Assembly: GCF_009910365.1 (NCBI RefSeq) | Contig: NZ_CP036423.1 | Location: 806,001-870,000, forward strand | DNA: 64,000 nt | Direction of reading: 5' to 3' | Origin: Aequoribacter fuscus | GTDB taxonomy: Bacteria > Pseudomonadota > Gammaproteobacteria > Pseudomonadales > Halieaceae | Notes under the pieces: generated by a model | Seen by the model: the letters and a program-made list of their open reading frames with translations, nothing else | Told to the model about the DNA's origin: nothing | Database searches by the model: none | Shown: positions 48,365-57,305 of the stretch, piece by piece | Numbering within the stretch: the stretch's first letter is position 1 | Layout of the letters: each line of letters opens with the position of its first letter | Position numbers and translations under genes: made by a program

Positions 48365-49104
48365 AGAAAACAATCCTTCAGTGGCAGCGACGTCGTTTTT
48401 AGTTCGCTAATAACCCATTGCGCAACGTGTTCGGCACCGTCTTCGGTAAAGTGGGTATTGTCCATGCGACCTTCAGGGCAGCAAGGATGAACGCCCGGGC
48501 CTATATGAACAAACCAGTCGATGGTTTTTAGTACACCAGCGTTCACAAGCTCGTGACTGCTACGCTCAAACAGGTCTATGACGGGAGTGCGCGTCTCATT
48601 AGCGACGCGATGTACAAGGCTAGGGTAAATACCATGCATGTCTCTCAGCTTACCCTCGTCATCGAAGTAGCGGCGCACGACAGGGGTAATTAACACGGGG
48701 TTGCCAGATTTTGCCCTGACATCGGATACCATGTTTTGCAGATTCGCCTCATAGTCCACTGGAGCTGTGTAGCGCTCTGGATGTTTGTACGATGCGTCGT
48801 TGTGACCAAACTGTATTAAAACCCATGAGCCGGCGCGGACTTGTTCGACCAATTCACTCCAGCGATTTTCTGCAATGAAAGATTTGGTGGATCGTCCGCC
48901 CTTTGCTAGATTGATGATTTCGGTTGAGTATTCAGCAAAACGAGGAAGCACCTGCCCCCATCCGAACTCGGGGTTTTTGGCGGGATCAACGTTTTGCATC
49001 GTTGAGTCGCCGGCCATCAGAATATGGCATTGCTCTTCATCCGCTTGGGACTTCGCAGCGAGGGGCAGCAAAACTAAAGAAAGAATTAAAAGTTTTCTAA
49101 CCAT
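48361..49104 (-). CDS. Rhamnogalacturonan acetylesterase-like protein (CE12), first copy
   Basis: This 247-residue secreted SGNH hydrolase has a signal peptide to about residue 21 (KSQA), GDSTMQNVDP (nucleophile Ser), FGHNDASYKH near 98 and DNTHFTEDGAEH near 222 with the catalytic Asp and His. It should de-acetylate pectic polymers so that lyase and hydrolase can act. Its start lies inside the last 19 bases of the esterase-PL10 gene and has only a weak ribosome-binding site, so translation is probably coupled. Confidence 0.88.
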   Translation of the reverse strand: MVRKLLILSLVLLPLAAKSQADEEQCHILMAGDSTMQNVDPAKNPEFGWGQVLPRFAEYSTEIINLAKGGRSTKSFIAENRWSELVEQVRAGSWVLIQFGHNDASYKHPERYTAPVDYEANLQNMVSDVRAKSGNPVLITPVVRRYFDDEGKLRDMHGIYPSLVHRVANETRTPVIDLFERSSHELVNAGVLKTIDWFVHIGPGVHPCCPEGRMDNTHFTEDGAEHVAQWVISELKTTSLPLKDCFL

Positions 49105-51188
49105 TGTTGATACTCTATTAGCGCACGCGCGGGAAAGGTTTGATACCAGCCGTAGTGACGTTGACGCTCTGTCGAAATTTGGCTTACCTGTGAGTAACGT
49201 CGGCCGTTGCGATCTCCAAATATTGCCTCGCCAGACACGGGGTCAATAAAGCGTGGCCACAGGTCCGGTGCCTCACGGTCCGTGATGAGCTGACTCTGAC
49301 CCTCAGAATTTCTTTGCCAGCGCTTGCCTGTTAATTTGGTTTTTTCAAGCCACTTTGCTGCGGCATTAATTGCATTTTGTAAGGTGAGCGAGGGATTAGG
49401 AACTCGCATCAATACGACAATGAGATCTGCCGTTTCTGTGGTTGCGAGTGCCGCGGGTTCAAATGAGCGTGCACTAACTAACTCATGGGTGATAGGGTCG
49501 TGTTGCTGCCCCCAAGCAGCCAGGTCGTCGTTAATCCAATACTGCTCGCTGACAATGTGCTCGATAGCTCGATCAATGCTGATGCGGACACTGTTTAATA
49601 AGTTATCTTGAATTTGGTAGTTTTCTGGCCGCTCGCTGACGTCAATTAATAACTCTAAAATATTTGCTGTGACATTGTCGTTATGTGTACACAAGTCGTG
49701 ATAACCACCGCGAAGAGGAAAGCTTTGAGGCCAGCCACCGTTGGGCATTTGGGCGCTGAGGATAAGTTTGAGCCCCTTTTCGATGGCTTGCCTTACCTCT
49801 TCATTTGAGCGCGGGTTACCCAATCGTGCTAACAAACGAAGTTCGGACGTGGTTGCGCCATTATCAAACGTGGGTACGTAGCTGGGTTCTCGCCCGTAGT
49901 GTTGGGTTTCGAGTTTCGCTTGATTAATAAAGTCAGTGTTCTTAGACCAGCCACCGCTGGGTGTTTGGAAAGATAGTAAATTCTGAACTTCTTTGTCTGA
50001 AAGTAGCTTTATGGATTGGTAACGATTGACTCGGGCTCGCCGCAAAGACGAGATGTCCGCATTGCGTTGTAGGGACTTGTTGTCTCGATCCAACAGCCTA
50101 GAACTCTGAAGCTTATAGTGTGTCCAAGCATCACTAGAGTCCATGGGGAGTCTGTCATCCGCGAGATAGTCCGTATTTGATAGAGGTTTTTTCTCGTCGG
50201 TACGCAGGGTATTCAAGAAGGCAATCGTGGTATCCATGGCCTCGCTTAGCCATGGCTCGAACAGCCAGAAAGTATGTGGCGTATCCGGGATTTCGTGTAC
50301 GAGACTAGGTGTGCCGAATGATTTTAGTTTGTCTACCAACTCATTTCGCCCGGCGTGAAAACGCGGGTGTGAACTGTTAATAAAAGCAAATGGCGGTGTG
50401 TTAGCGGAAACATGGGCTAGGGGGGAAACCTCTCGCCACAACACAGGCGCTTGTTCGGTTCGCCCGCCTAACCACAAACTTAAGTATGAGAGTTTGCCCG
50501 GTCGATCTTCGTGGTAACGCACCTGCTTGGATTGCGTTTCGACAATGCCATCAAAGTTAACAACGACGTCGATGATACCAGGCTCTACTTCGTTCAGGCG
50601 AACGCCAAGCAGGCTTGCCATGTGGGCACCAGACGAGCCGCCAATTAAGCCTATGAAGCTGGGGTCTAGATTGTATTGACTCGCGTGTGTCTTAAGAAAT
50701 GACAGCGCTTGCTCTAGGTCCCTCATGCCCGCAGGGTACAGGGCTTCACGAGAGGTTCGGTACGAGACTGTCGCGGCTGCATATCCGTGCTCTGCTAGGC
50801 TCTTCGCAATGGCCAGAAAGTGATCTCGGTGTCCGCTTCGCCAAGCACCGCCGTGTATCAACAGCATCATCGGAGTGGGAGCGGTTGATTCGGGTAATAC
50901 CAGGTCAAGAGTCTGTGTTTTACTGACATTACCGTAAGTGATGTTTGAGATTACCGTTGCGCTGGTTTGGCGTCGAGGATTCGCGAGTTTAATGTAGGGG
51001 TATTGCTCGTGGTGTTTCGTCCACTCGCGCTCCATGCTGTAGTCGGGCATTTCACCCTCAACAGAGGTTCGCACACTGCCCTCGGCTGCGGCATAGTCTA
51101 ACCATAACTTATCTTCCGCTTGGCTCAGTCCCGTTGCGGTGACAGCAAGGCTAACGAGGACAGTTGAGAGTAACTTCAAGGTCGACAT
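49086..51188 (-). CDS. Alpha/beta-hydrolase esterase fused to PL10 pectate lyase
   Basis: This 700-residue secreted enzyme has a signal peptide (cut near LSQA, residue 24). Residues about 70-325 are an alpha/beta hydrolase with oxyanion-type LIHGGAWRSGH near 112, nucleophile in GGSSGAHMASLLG near 182 and a His near 307 in PDTPHTFWLF. Residues about 355-700 form a PL10 pectate lyase: SGGWSKNTDFI, TFDNGATTSELRLLARLG, NGGWPQSFPL, HNDNVTANILELL and DPITHELVSARSFEP. One polypeptide could thus remove ester groups and then cut the exposed polygalacturonate. It overlaps both neighbours on the strand. Confidence 0.9.
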   Translation of the reverse strand: MSTLKLLSTVLVSLAVTATGLSQAEDKLWLDYAAAEGSVRTSVEGEMPDYSMEREWTKHHEQYPYIKLANPRRQTSATVISNITYGNVSKTQTLDLVLPESTAPTPMMLLIHGGAWRSGHRDHFLAIAKSLAEHGYAAATVSYRTSREALYPAGMRDLEQALSFLKTHASQYNLDPSFIGLIGGSSGAHMASLLGVRLNEVEPGIIDVVVNFDGIVETQSKQVRYHEDRPGKLSYLSLWLGGRTEQAPVLWREVSPLAHVSANTPPFAFINSSHPRFHAGRNELVDKLKSFGTPSLVHEIPDTPHTFWLFEPWLSEAMDTTIAFLNTLRTDEKKPLSNTDYLADDRLPMDSSDAWTHYKLQSSRLLDRDNKSLQRNADISSLRRARVNRYQSIKLLSDKEVQNLLSFQTPSGGWSKNTDFINQAKLETQHYGREPSYVPTFDNGATTSELRLLARLGNPRSNEEVRQAIEKGLKLILSAQMPNGGWPQSFPLRGGYHDLCTHNDNVTANILELLIDVSERPENYQIQDNLLNSVRISIDRAIEHIVSEQYWINDDLAAWGQQHDPITHELVSARSFEPAALATTETADLIVVLMRVPNPSLTLQNAINAAAKWLEKTKLTGKRWQRNSEGQSQLITDREAPDLWPRFIDPVSGEAIFGDRNGRRYSQVSQISTERQRHYGWYQTFPARALIEYQQWLENF

Positions 51189-52260
51189 CAGGATGCCAAT
51201 CTCCTAGTACCGCCATGGGTTCAAAGGTTGTCATTTGTTGATATTCAAGTTGGCGTCTGCTCGTGCTGTGACTCCCGCCAGGTCCGCAAGAGGCATATTC
51301 GAAGAATCTAGCATCTTCTGGCTGGAAATACGTTTTGCCTCCCTCTTTGGCTGTGCCACCCATCGGATGCCAAGGATGTGTTTGAATATGTTCGCCCATC
51401 CAATTCGCAATAAAAATGCTTTGGCCGATTGCATTTGGGTCGGCATACCGTCCATCTGGGAAGGTGGTGGTAGGGTGCCAGGGCCGACCTAAACCCATGG
51501 TATTGGGCGCTACGCCTGAGTTGGCGGTTAATTTGTTATTCCAGAAGACCAAACCGTAATTTGTGCCGATATCCGTGCTAGGCGCAGTCAAATAACCGAT
51601 GGTCTGCATGGGTTTAGCACGAGGCTCGGTGACAATGGTATTGCCAACAAACAGAGCAGTACCAGCTCCGAAAATAAAATCGACATGGCCACTGATTGTG
51701 CTATTTATAAACAACGAGCGTCCGGCTAGGGTAAACAAGGTGTCTTGGTAGCCTTTAATTTCACCCAACTGGAACAGGAATCGGTCGCTGCCTTTGTCCA
51801 GCATCAAAGCGACCGCTTGCGAGCCGCGTTGTTTGGCTGGGTCGTTCTTGTCTAGCGCATCATTGCTCGGATAATCGTAAGTATTGAAGATATTAATGTG
51901 TTTGAAAGACACATCTTGGCTGCGAATGGTTACCGTGGCGGAGCGCCATGTTCCGTAAGTTTCATCCGAGCCGGGCATTGGTTGCCCGGCAAACGTGCCG
52001 TGATAGATTGTTGACGGGCTATTGGCGTCGCCGATGAAATGTATATTGGGTTGTGTGACGACGAGCTTTTCGTAGTAGCACCCGGACGCAATATGAATTT
52101 CTACGCGACGTTCAACGTTGGAGAGCGAGTCCACTGCGGCTTGTATTGTGGGGAAGCAATCGCCCCCATCACCAACGCATAAACTCACTGCTCCGCCGTG
52201 CGGCGGGTTGGTTGAGCAACCACTAATCAGCACTGCAAGTAGGGTTGCCCAAATACGCAT
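51151..52260 (-). CDS. Pectinesterase (CE8) lipoprotein
   Basis: This 369-residue pectin methylesterase has a lipoprotein signal ending LISGC. The active-site blocks are GYQDTLF near 170 (first Asp), GHVDFIFGAGTALF near 193 (second Asp) and LGRPWHP near 259 (Arg). Removal of methyl esters makes pectin open to pectate lyase and polygalacturonase. The start ATG shares one base with the uxaC stop (TAATG), and the 3' end overlaps the fused esterase-lyase gene by 38 bases. Because it is lipid-anchored it probably works at the cell surface or in the periplasm. Confidence 0.93.
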   Translation of the reverse strand: MRIWATLLAVLISGCSTNPPHGGAVSLCVGDGGDCFPTIQAAVDSLSNVERRVEIHIASGCYYEKLVVTQPNIHFIGDANSPSTIYHGTFAGQPMPGSDETYGTWRSATVTIRSQDVSFKHINIFNTYDYPSNDALDKNDPAKQRGSQAVALMLDKGSDRFLFQLGEIKGYQDTLFTLAGRSLFINSTISGHVDFIFGAGTALFVGNTIVTEPRAKPMQTIGYLTAPSTDIGTNYGLVFWNNKLTANSGVAPNTMGLGRPWHPTTTFPDGRYADPNAIGQSIFIANWMGEHIQTHPWHPMGGTAKEGGKTYFQPEDARFFEYASCGPGGSHSTSRRQLEYQQMTTFEPMAVLGDWHPDVDLEVTLNCPR

Positions 52261-53675
52261 TAGTCGAGCTTATAAGCGCGTTTAACCAGACCGTAAGTCA
52301 GCTCGTGTGCCAACTCATGGGCTTCATCCATTGTGATGCGGTGGTCGGCGACCCACTCGGCGAGCGATACACAGTCCATTCTGCGGGCGACGTCGTGACG
52401 TGCCGGAATGGATAAGAAGGCCCGAGTATCGTCGTTAAAACCAACGGTGTTATACAGGCCCGCGGTTTCTGTGGCTTGTTGACGGAAACGACGCATACCC
52501 TCTGGGCTATCGTGGAACCACCAAGGTGGCCCCAGGCGCAAGCAGGGGTAGTGACCTGCCAGCGGGGCAAGTTCACGGCTGTATACGGTTTCATCCAGTG
52601 TGAATAAAATTAGCGTGAAGTTTGGGTTGTTACCGTATTTATCCAGCAGGGGCTTGAGCGCCCGCACATATTCGGTTTGTTCCGGGATATCAGCGCCTTT
52701 GTCGCGACCAAAGGTGTCGAACACGACCTGGTTATGATTGCGGTAGCTGCCCGGGTGTAACTGCATCACCAAGCCATCTTCGACGCTCATGCCCGCCATT
52801 TCGGTTAACACTTGGCCGCGGAAAGTGTCGGCTTGTTCTGCTGTTGCTTTGCCACTGAGTACGACTTGGTAAAGAGCCTGTGCGTCTTCCAAGCTCAGGT
52901 TCGCGGTCGTAGCTTTGGCGTGACCGTGATCGGTCGAGGTGGCGCCCATCGATTTGAAGAAGGCGCGACGATTTCTATGCGCGTTCAGATAACCTTCCCA
53001 GGTGCTGATATCGCAACCGCTGAGTTCGCCAAAGACCTTAAGGTTATCTAGGAATCCTTCAAACTCAGGATCCACGACGTTGTCAGGACGGTAGGCTGTG
53101 ACTACGCGGTGTCCCCATCCGTCAGCCCGAATTTTGGCATGATGCTCAAGGGTATCTAGTGCGCCTTCTGTGGTTGCAATCAATTCGATGTTAAAACGAT
53201 CCAGTAGAGCGCGCGGTCGAAATTCATCAGTCGCGAGTTGGCGGTTAATTTCGTCGTAGAATTTATCGGCAGACGCTTCGGTAAACCGCTCGCTAAAACC
53301 AAACACTTGATACAGCACGTGGTCTATCCACATGCGTGAGGGTGTTGCCGCAAACAGATGGTAGTTTTTTGCGAACAAGCGCCATATCGCACGGTTGTCG
53401 GTGCTGGTCGGCGAGCCATCTGCCGTTGGTACCCCCAAATCTTGCAGAGCGATACCTTGGCTATACAGCATACGAAAGACGTAATGATCGGGCTTGATCA
53501 ACAGGTCGGCCGCGTTGTCGAAGCATTGGTTATTGGCGAACCATGATGGATCTGTGTGTCCGTGCGGACTGACGATGGGCAAATCTTTGATGCTTTGATA
53601 GAGCTCGCGCGCGACGGTTCGCAATTCAGGGTTTGCTGGGAAGAGTCGGTCGGGATGAAGAAGTGAACTGGACAC
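52260..53675 (-). CDS. uxaC: Uronate isomerase
   Basis: The enzyme converts D-galacturonate to D-tagaturonate (and glucuronate to fructuronate), first step of the isomerase route. The 471-residue TIM barrel begins with the metal-binding SPHGHTDPSWFANN near 36 and has LIATTEGALDTL near 167, LHPGSYRNHN near 310 and GFNDDTRAFLSIPARHDVARR near 413. Start is GTG at 53675 with AAAAGG upstream. It is the first gene of the reverse operon and has a palindromic operator and promoter just before it. Confidence 0.96.
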   Translation of the reverse strand: MSSSLLHPDRLFPANPELRTVARELYQSIKDLPIVSPHGHTDPSWFANNQCFDNAADLLIKPDHYVFRMLYSQGIALQDLGVPTADGSPTSTDNRAIWRLFAKNYHLFAATPSRMWIDHVLYQVFGFSERFTEASADKFYDEINRQLATDEFRPRALLDRFNIELIATTEGALDTLEHHAKIRADGWGHRVVTAYRPDNVVDPEFEGFLDNLKVFGELSGCDISTWEGYLNAHRNRRAFFKSMGATSTDHGHAKATTANLSLEDAQALYQVVLSGKATAEQADTFRGQVLTEMAGMSVEDGLVMQLHPGSYRNHNQVVFDTFGRDKGADIPEQTEYVRALKPLLDKYGNNPNFTLILFTLDETVYSRELAPLAGHYPCLRLGPPWWFHDSPEGMRRFRQQATETAGLYNTVGFNDDTRAFLSIPARHDVARRMDCVSLAEWVADHRITMDEAHELAHELTYGLVKRAYKLD

Positions 53676-53707
53676 TAGAGTTGGCCTTTTTATGACAAAT
53701 AATCGTT

Positions 53708-53736
53708 AGTGTATGCAATCCTGCCACCGGTGGCAA
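53708..53736 (-). promoter_or_regulatory. uxaC promoter with LacI-type operator
   Basis: On the minus strand TTGCCA (53736-53731) and TACACT (53713-53708) are 17 bases apart, a good sigma70 promoter. The perfect palindrome TGCCACCGGTGGCA (53722-53735) covers the -35 box and part of the spacer. It is identical to the operator before dctP, 22.6 kb away. Bound repressor would block polymerase and so couple the reverse operon to the forward ones. Confidence 0.87.
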
Positions 53737-53860
53737 GAGAAGGGCAAAATCGAATGCCTGAGACTTTCAACTGATTGACCCTGCCCAGAAGGTTGATTGT
53801 GGTTGCTTTGTGAGATGTGCGCCTGACGTATGGCGAGGCGTCACCAATCGCTTGGCCTTG

Positions 53861-54385
53861 TTACGACTTCACCGCTTCTTTGACCGATGCTTTGTGCGCC
53901 ATCATCGTATTGCCAATGGCGGCGAGCAGGCCAAAATAAAGCGCGCTCAAGGCGACCGCTTTAGCAATGTTGAGAATATCGAGCTCGGCAAGTTGCGGTA
54001 TGGTGCCAACGGTTAAAAACAGCATCGCAGCGAGGTTGATGACTAAGGGGAATTTGCCCAGTATTTGAAGATACACCACCGTGCAAATTACGCTCAAAAA
54101 TAGCGGCAGGCTTAAATCAGGAAGACCCAGAATCGTTCCCACGTTGTGTGCGAGATAAATCAAAAGCAGGCCAAATAACGAACCAGTAGTGGCTGCAGGG
54201 TATTCCTTGAGCGCCAAATGGTGGATACCACCCCAATACAGCAGAAACAAAAAGCCAGCCCATACCTCGGTAATATTGAGCAAGACCACCAGCGCTAAAA
54301 AGCCGAGTATGACGGCGATAACGCCAAGCAACACGCCAAATGCGGCGATAGGCGAGAGTGTTGGACTTTCTTGGTTCTGGCTCAT
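53861..54385 (-). CDS. Uncharacterised integral membrane protein
   Basis: This 174-residue protein has five probable membrane segments (about 12-35, 41-56, 66-85, 91-112 and 117-160) and a short charged C-terminus. AAAAAGGAG stands before the ATG. I do not recognise a family. The 205 bases upstream, to the divergent deacylase gene, show no other gene. It is not obviously part of the pectin operon, because the uxaC promoter and operator lie 120 bases beyond its 3' end and that operon reads away from it. Confidence 0.7.
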   Translation of the reverse strand: MSQNQESPTLSPIAAFGVLLGVIAVILGFLALVVLLNITEVWAGFLFLLYWGGIHHLALKEYPAATTGSLFGLLLIYLAHNVGTILGLPDLSLPLFLSVICTVVYLQILGKFPLVINLAAMLFLTVGTIPQLAELDILNIAKAVALSALYFGLLAAIGNTMMAHKASVKEAVKS

Positions 54386-54590
54386 ATTGGCTCCTTTTTC
54401 TTTGGAGTATAGACGTCTCAGAAGTTCTTGGGGATGGCTAACGAAAAATCCTCCTAAGCCAATTGGTCTAGAGTCGCTGTTCCTGTACTTGAGCTCTGAC
54501 GATTCTGATAATCAAAGTCCCCTTTGAGGCGTTGCGGGATTCGAGTTCTTGCACTAGAGTTGCAGGGATTATAAGAAACAGGTGGTAACG

Positions 54591-56462
54591 ATGTCTGACA
54601 GACTTGATGCGGATATTCTGATTACAGGAGCGAAAATTTTTAATAACGGTGATGACGCCGTTATTGAAGATTTGGCGATTGGCAATGGCGTCATTCTTGC
54701 CCGAGGAAATCTGGCCGGTAAGGTGGATGCTACAACGGTCATCGACGGTTCGGGTTCCTGGTTGATGCCGGGCCTCTTCGATATTCACACGCATTATGAT
54801 CTAGAGCTCGAGGTGGCCCCCGATCTGCCGGAGTCTACGCGTCACGGTACGACGACGGTAGTTATTGCCAACTGCAGCTTAGGGTTAGCTTTTGGAAACC
54901 AGCGCGATGGCGAGAACGACCCTATCGTGAGTTGTTACGCGCGTGTTGAGAATATTCCAAAACACGTACTGAGCAGTTGTGCCGATAAGGTGAATTGGAG
55001 CACGCCAAAAGAGTACCTCGACCATTTAGAGAGCTTAGATTTAGGACCCAATGTCGTACCTTTACTGCCGCACTCGATGCTCCGTATTGATGCAATGGGG
55101 TTTAAAGAGAGTATCTCGCGTGACCCAACGCAGGCCGAACTGAGGTCCATGCAAGAAACCCTGGCACAGGCTATCGACGATGGCTACGCTGGATTTTCAA
55201 CCGATGCATTGCCGTTTCATTATTTGGCGGAACAGCCACACGTCGAAAAAACCATTCCGACTCAATTCGCAAAGTATTCAGAGTTAAAAGCCTTAACAAA
55301 GGTACTGCGCGAGAAAGATGCCTTGTGGCAGGCAACGCCGCCCAAAGACAGTATTCTGGGCACCTTGAAAACCTTTCTACTGACCAGTGGTCGTCTGCAC
55401 GGTAAGGCCCTCAAAACCACCGTTGTGGCAGCCATGGATTTCGCTCACAACAAGCGTTTATCTAAGAGCGCCGTGACCTTGGCTAAGTTAATGAACTCGT
55501 CTGTGGTGAAAGGCAAGTTTTATATGCAGGCCTTAGGCGCTCCATTCAAGGTATGGTCGGATGGCGCGATTACGCCTTTGGCTGAGGAAATTCCGGAGTT
55601 GCGTCTGCTGAACGAAACGGATTTGGAAGATCGTGAGGCGCGTCTGAGAATCTTGAATAGCCCCGACTTTGCCGACGCGTTCAGGAAAATGTGGATGACC
55701 GGGAAAACCGGTTTTAATTTGGCTCGGTTACGTCGAATATTGAAGGCGGAAGATTTTGCCTTGGATCGCGATTTGCGCAGTATGTTTATCGAACGTTGCC
55801 CCGTTAAGTCTTGGGAGGGCTTGAGCTTTCAGGTCGTACTCGACAAATTACTCGCCTATCGAACTGGCGATCAAAGCAACCTAAGTGGCGACGAACTAGC
55901 TGCCTTCCACGGCGATTTTGCTTGGGTGCAAGATGAAGCTGACTTGGTTCTGCAAATGCTACGCTCATTTGATACCGATCTGACTTGGAACACGACGACG
56001 GCGAATCGAGACCCGAAGCGGGTGCGTGAGCTTATTATGGATCCGATTTTGCTGCCGGGTTTTAATGACAGCGGGGCACATTTAACCAATATGGCGTTTT
56101 ACGACGTGAACTTGCGCAGTTTGAAACTGGCCGCGCAGGGTGGTGAGGCTGACGTCAGCTACATGGTGAAACGATTGACCAAAGACCCGGCGGACATCTT
56201 TGGCGTGAAAGCGGGTACGATTTACGTCGGTGACGCCGCCGATTTGATCTTAATTGATCCGGACAAACTCATGGCTCATGACGGTGAAGCTTGCGTGCAG
56301 CGACGCTATCGCGAGGAGTTCAATCACGAGCAGTTAGTGAACCGTCCTGACGGGGTTGTGACCACAGTCGTGATTGGCGGTAAGCTGGCGTGGCAGAATG
56401 ATCAGCCGACCGAAGCCTTGGGTAAAGAAGCCTTCGGCCGTTTACTGAAGCGTGCTAGTTGA
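54591..56462 (+). CDS. N-acyl-D-amino-acid deacylase family amidohydrolase
   Basis: This 623-residue cytoplasmic amidohydrolase of the D-aminoacylase/dihydroorotase-like group has the metal-binding FDIHTHYDLELE near 65, the HGTTTVVIANCSLG segment with a Cys as in D-aminoacylases, NDSGAHLTNMAFYD near 490 and the C-terminal beta-sandwich end GDAADLILIDPDKL. It would deacylate an N-acyl-D-amino acid or related amide. The ATG at 54591 has AGGTGG upstream; a GTG three codons earlier is less likely. Its size is above the usual 480-550, with an insertion around residues 220-330. Confidence 0.85.
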   Translation: MSDRLDADILITGAKIFNNGDDAVIEDLAIGNGVILARGNLAGKVDATTVIDGSGSWLMPGLFDIHTHYDLELEVAPDLPESTRHGTTTVVIANCSLGLAFGNQRDGENDPIVSCYARVENIPKHVLSSCADKVNWSTPKEYLDHLESLDLGPNVVPLLPHSMLRIDAMGFKESISRDPTQAELRSMQETLAQAIDDGYAGFSTDALPFHYLAEQPHVEKTIPTQFAKYSELKALTKVLREKDALWQATPPKDSILGTLKTFLLTSGRLHGKALKTTVVAAMDFAHNKRLSKSAVTLAKLMNSSVVKGKFYMQALGAPFKVWSDGAITPLAEEIPELRLLNETDLEDREARLRILNSPDFADAFRKMWMTGKTGFNLARLRRILKAEDFALDRDLRSMFIERCPVKSWEGLSFQVVLDKLLAYRTGDQSNLSGDELAAFHGDFAWVQDEADLVLQMLRSFDTDLTWNTTTANRDPKRVRELIMDPILLPGFNDSGAHLTNMAFYDVNLRSLKLAAQGGEADVSYMVKRLTKDPADIFGVKAGTIYVGDAADLILIDPDKLMAHDGEACVQRRYREEFNHEQLVNRPDGVVTTVVIGGKLAWQNDQPTEALGKEAFGRLLKRAS

Positions 56463-56517
56463 TTAAATTTTGCCTTGATCAGCCTGCTTTGCGTTGTGCT
56501 GCTATGAAATTGCGCCC

Positions 56518-57204
56518 TCAGTTGGGCGCGCGATAAGCCTTGCGAATAACGACTGGGGTGCTGTGTATTTGCCCCTGCAAAAATTTAATGGAGGTTTCTC
56601 CATTCGTTTTTTGGTTGGCGATTGCTTGCACCGTATCCATGCCCTTTAAGACCGATCCAAAAGCCGGAAATCCATGTGTGTCGGGTACAGAACGCGCCCC
56701 TTCATCGGCCCAGCTGCAAGCCCGTAAGCAAATGAATATTTCTGGAATCACAACGCCAGTGTCCAATAAATCGCGCGCGAAACTGACGGTTCCGGTTTGA
56801 TGAGTCAAGCCGGTAAGAGAAGTGCGCTCGACGTCGGGTAGTGTGGGAATCTGAAAGTTGGTCGCTGAAATGGGCCCCGTTTGAGTCAGGGCTCCTTGTA
56901 AAATCCCACCCTGAATAAGTTGAGGTCCAGCTTCGCCATCCAAAGATGCAGATCGGTAGAATGTTGCACCATTGTACAAGCCGTTATCGATAATTCTGAG
57001 AAAATAAGCGGATGTGATGGGTGCTTTGTCTGTATCAACACGTAGGATCATGTCGCCCAAGTCTGTTTCTAAAATGACATTGACAGCTTCGGAAGTCTGA
57101 GGTTTTGCTATGGATGCACTACTCTCAGTCGGGTTGATGCCCGTATCAGATATACATCCGGCCAAAGTCAGGGTCGCTAAGAGTGATGCAATAAGTGCTT
57201 TCAT
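56518..57204 (-). CDS. Cyclophilin-type peptidyl-prolyl isomerase, lipoprotein
   Basis: This 228-residue exported cyclophilin has a lipoprotein signal ending TLAGC, a linker, then a cyclophilin domain from about residue 40 (VILETDLGDMILRVDTDKAP, YNGATFYR, VSFARDLLDTG, PAFGSVLKGMDTVQAI). It would assist folding of exported proteins. It is somewhat divergent: the usual FHR...FMIQGG core reads FYRS...LIQGGIL. A Cys pair near residues 158-162 (ICLRAC) may form a disulfide. It is convergent with the deacylase gene and divergent from the AraC-type regulator. Confidence 0.88.
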   Translation of the reverse strand: MKALIASLLATLTLAGCISDTGINPTESSASIAKPQTSEAVNVILETDLGDMILRVDTDKAPITSAYFLRIIDNGLYNGATFYRSASLDGEAGPQLIQGGILQGALTQTGPISATNFQIPTLPDVERTSLTGLTHQTGTVSFARDLLDTGVVIPEIFICLRACSWADEGARSVPDTHGFPAFGSVLKGMDTVQAIANQKTNGETSIKFLQGQIHSTPVVIRKAYRAPN

Positions 57205-57305
57205 CGTTGGTCTCGCTATTTCTTGGTGTTGGCTTTAACTATAACCCTCGATAGCAAAACTAAGATACCATAACACGACGCACTTCATATCATTAGGTGA
57301 CAATA

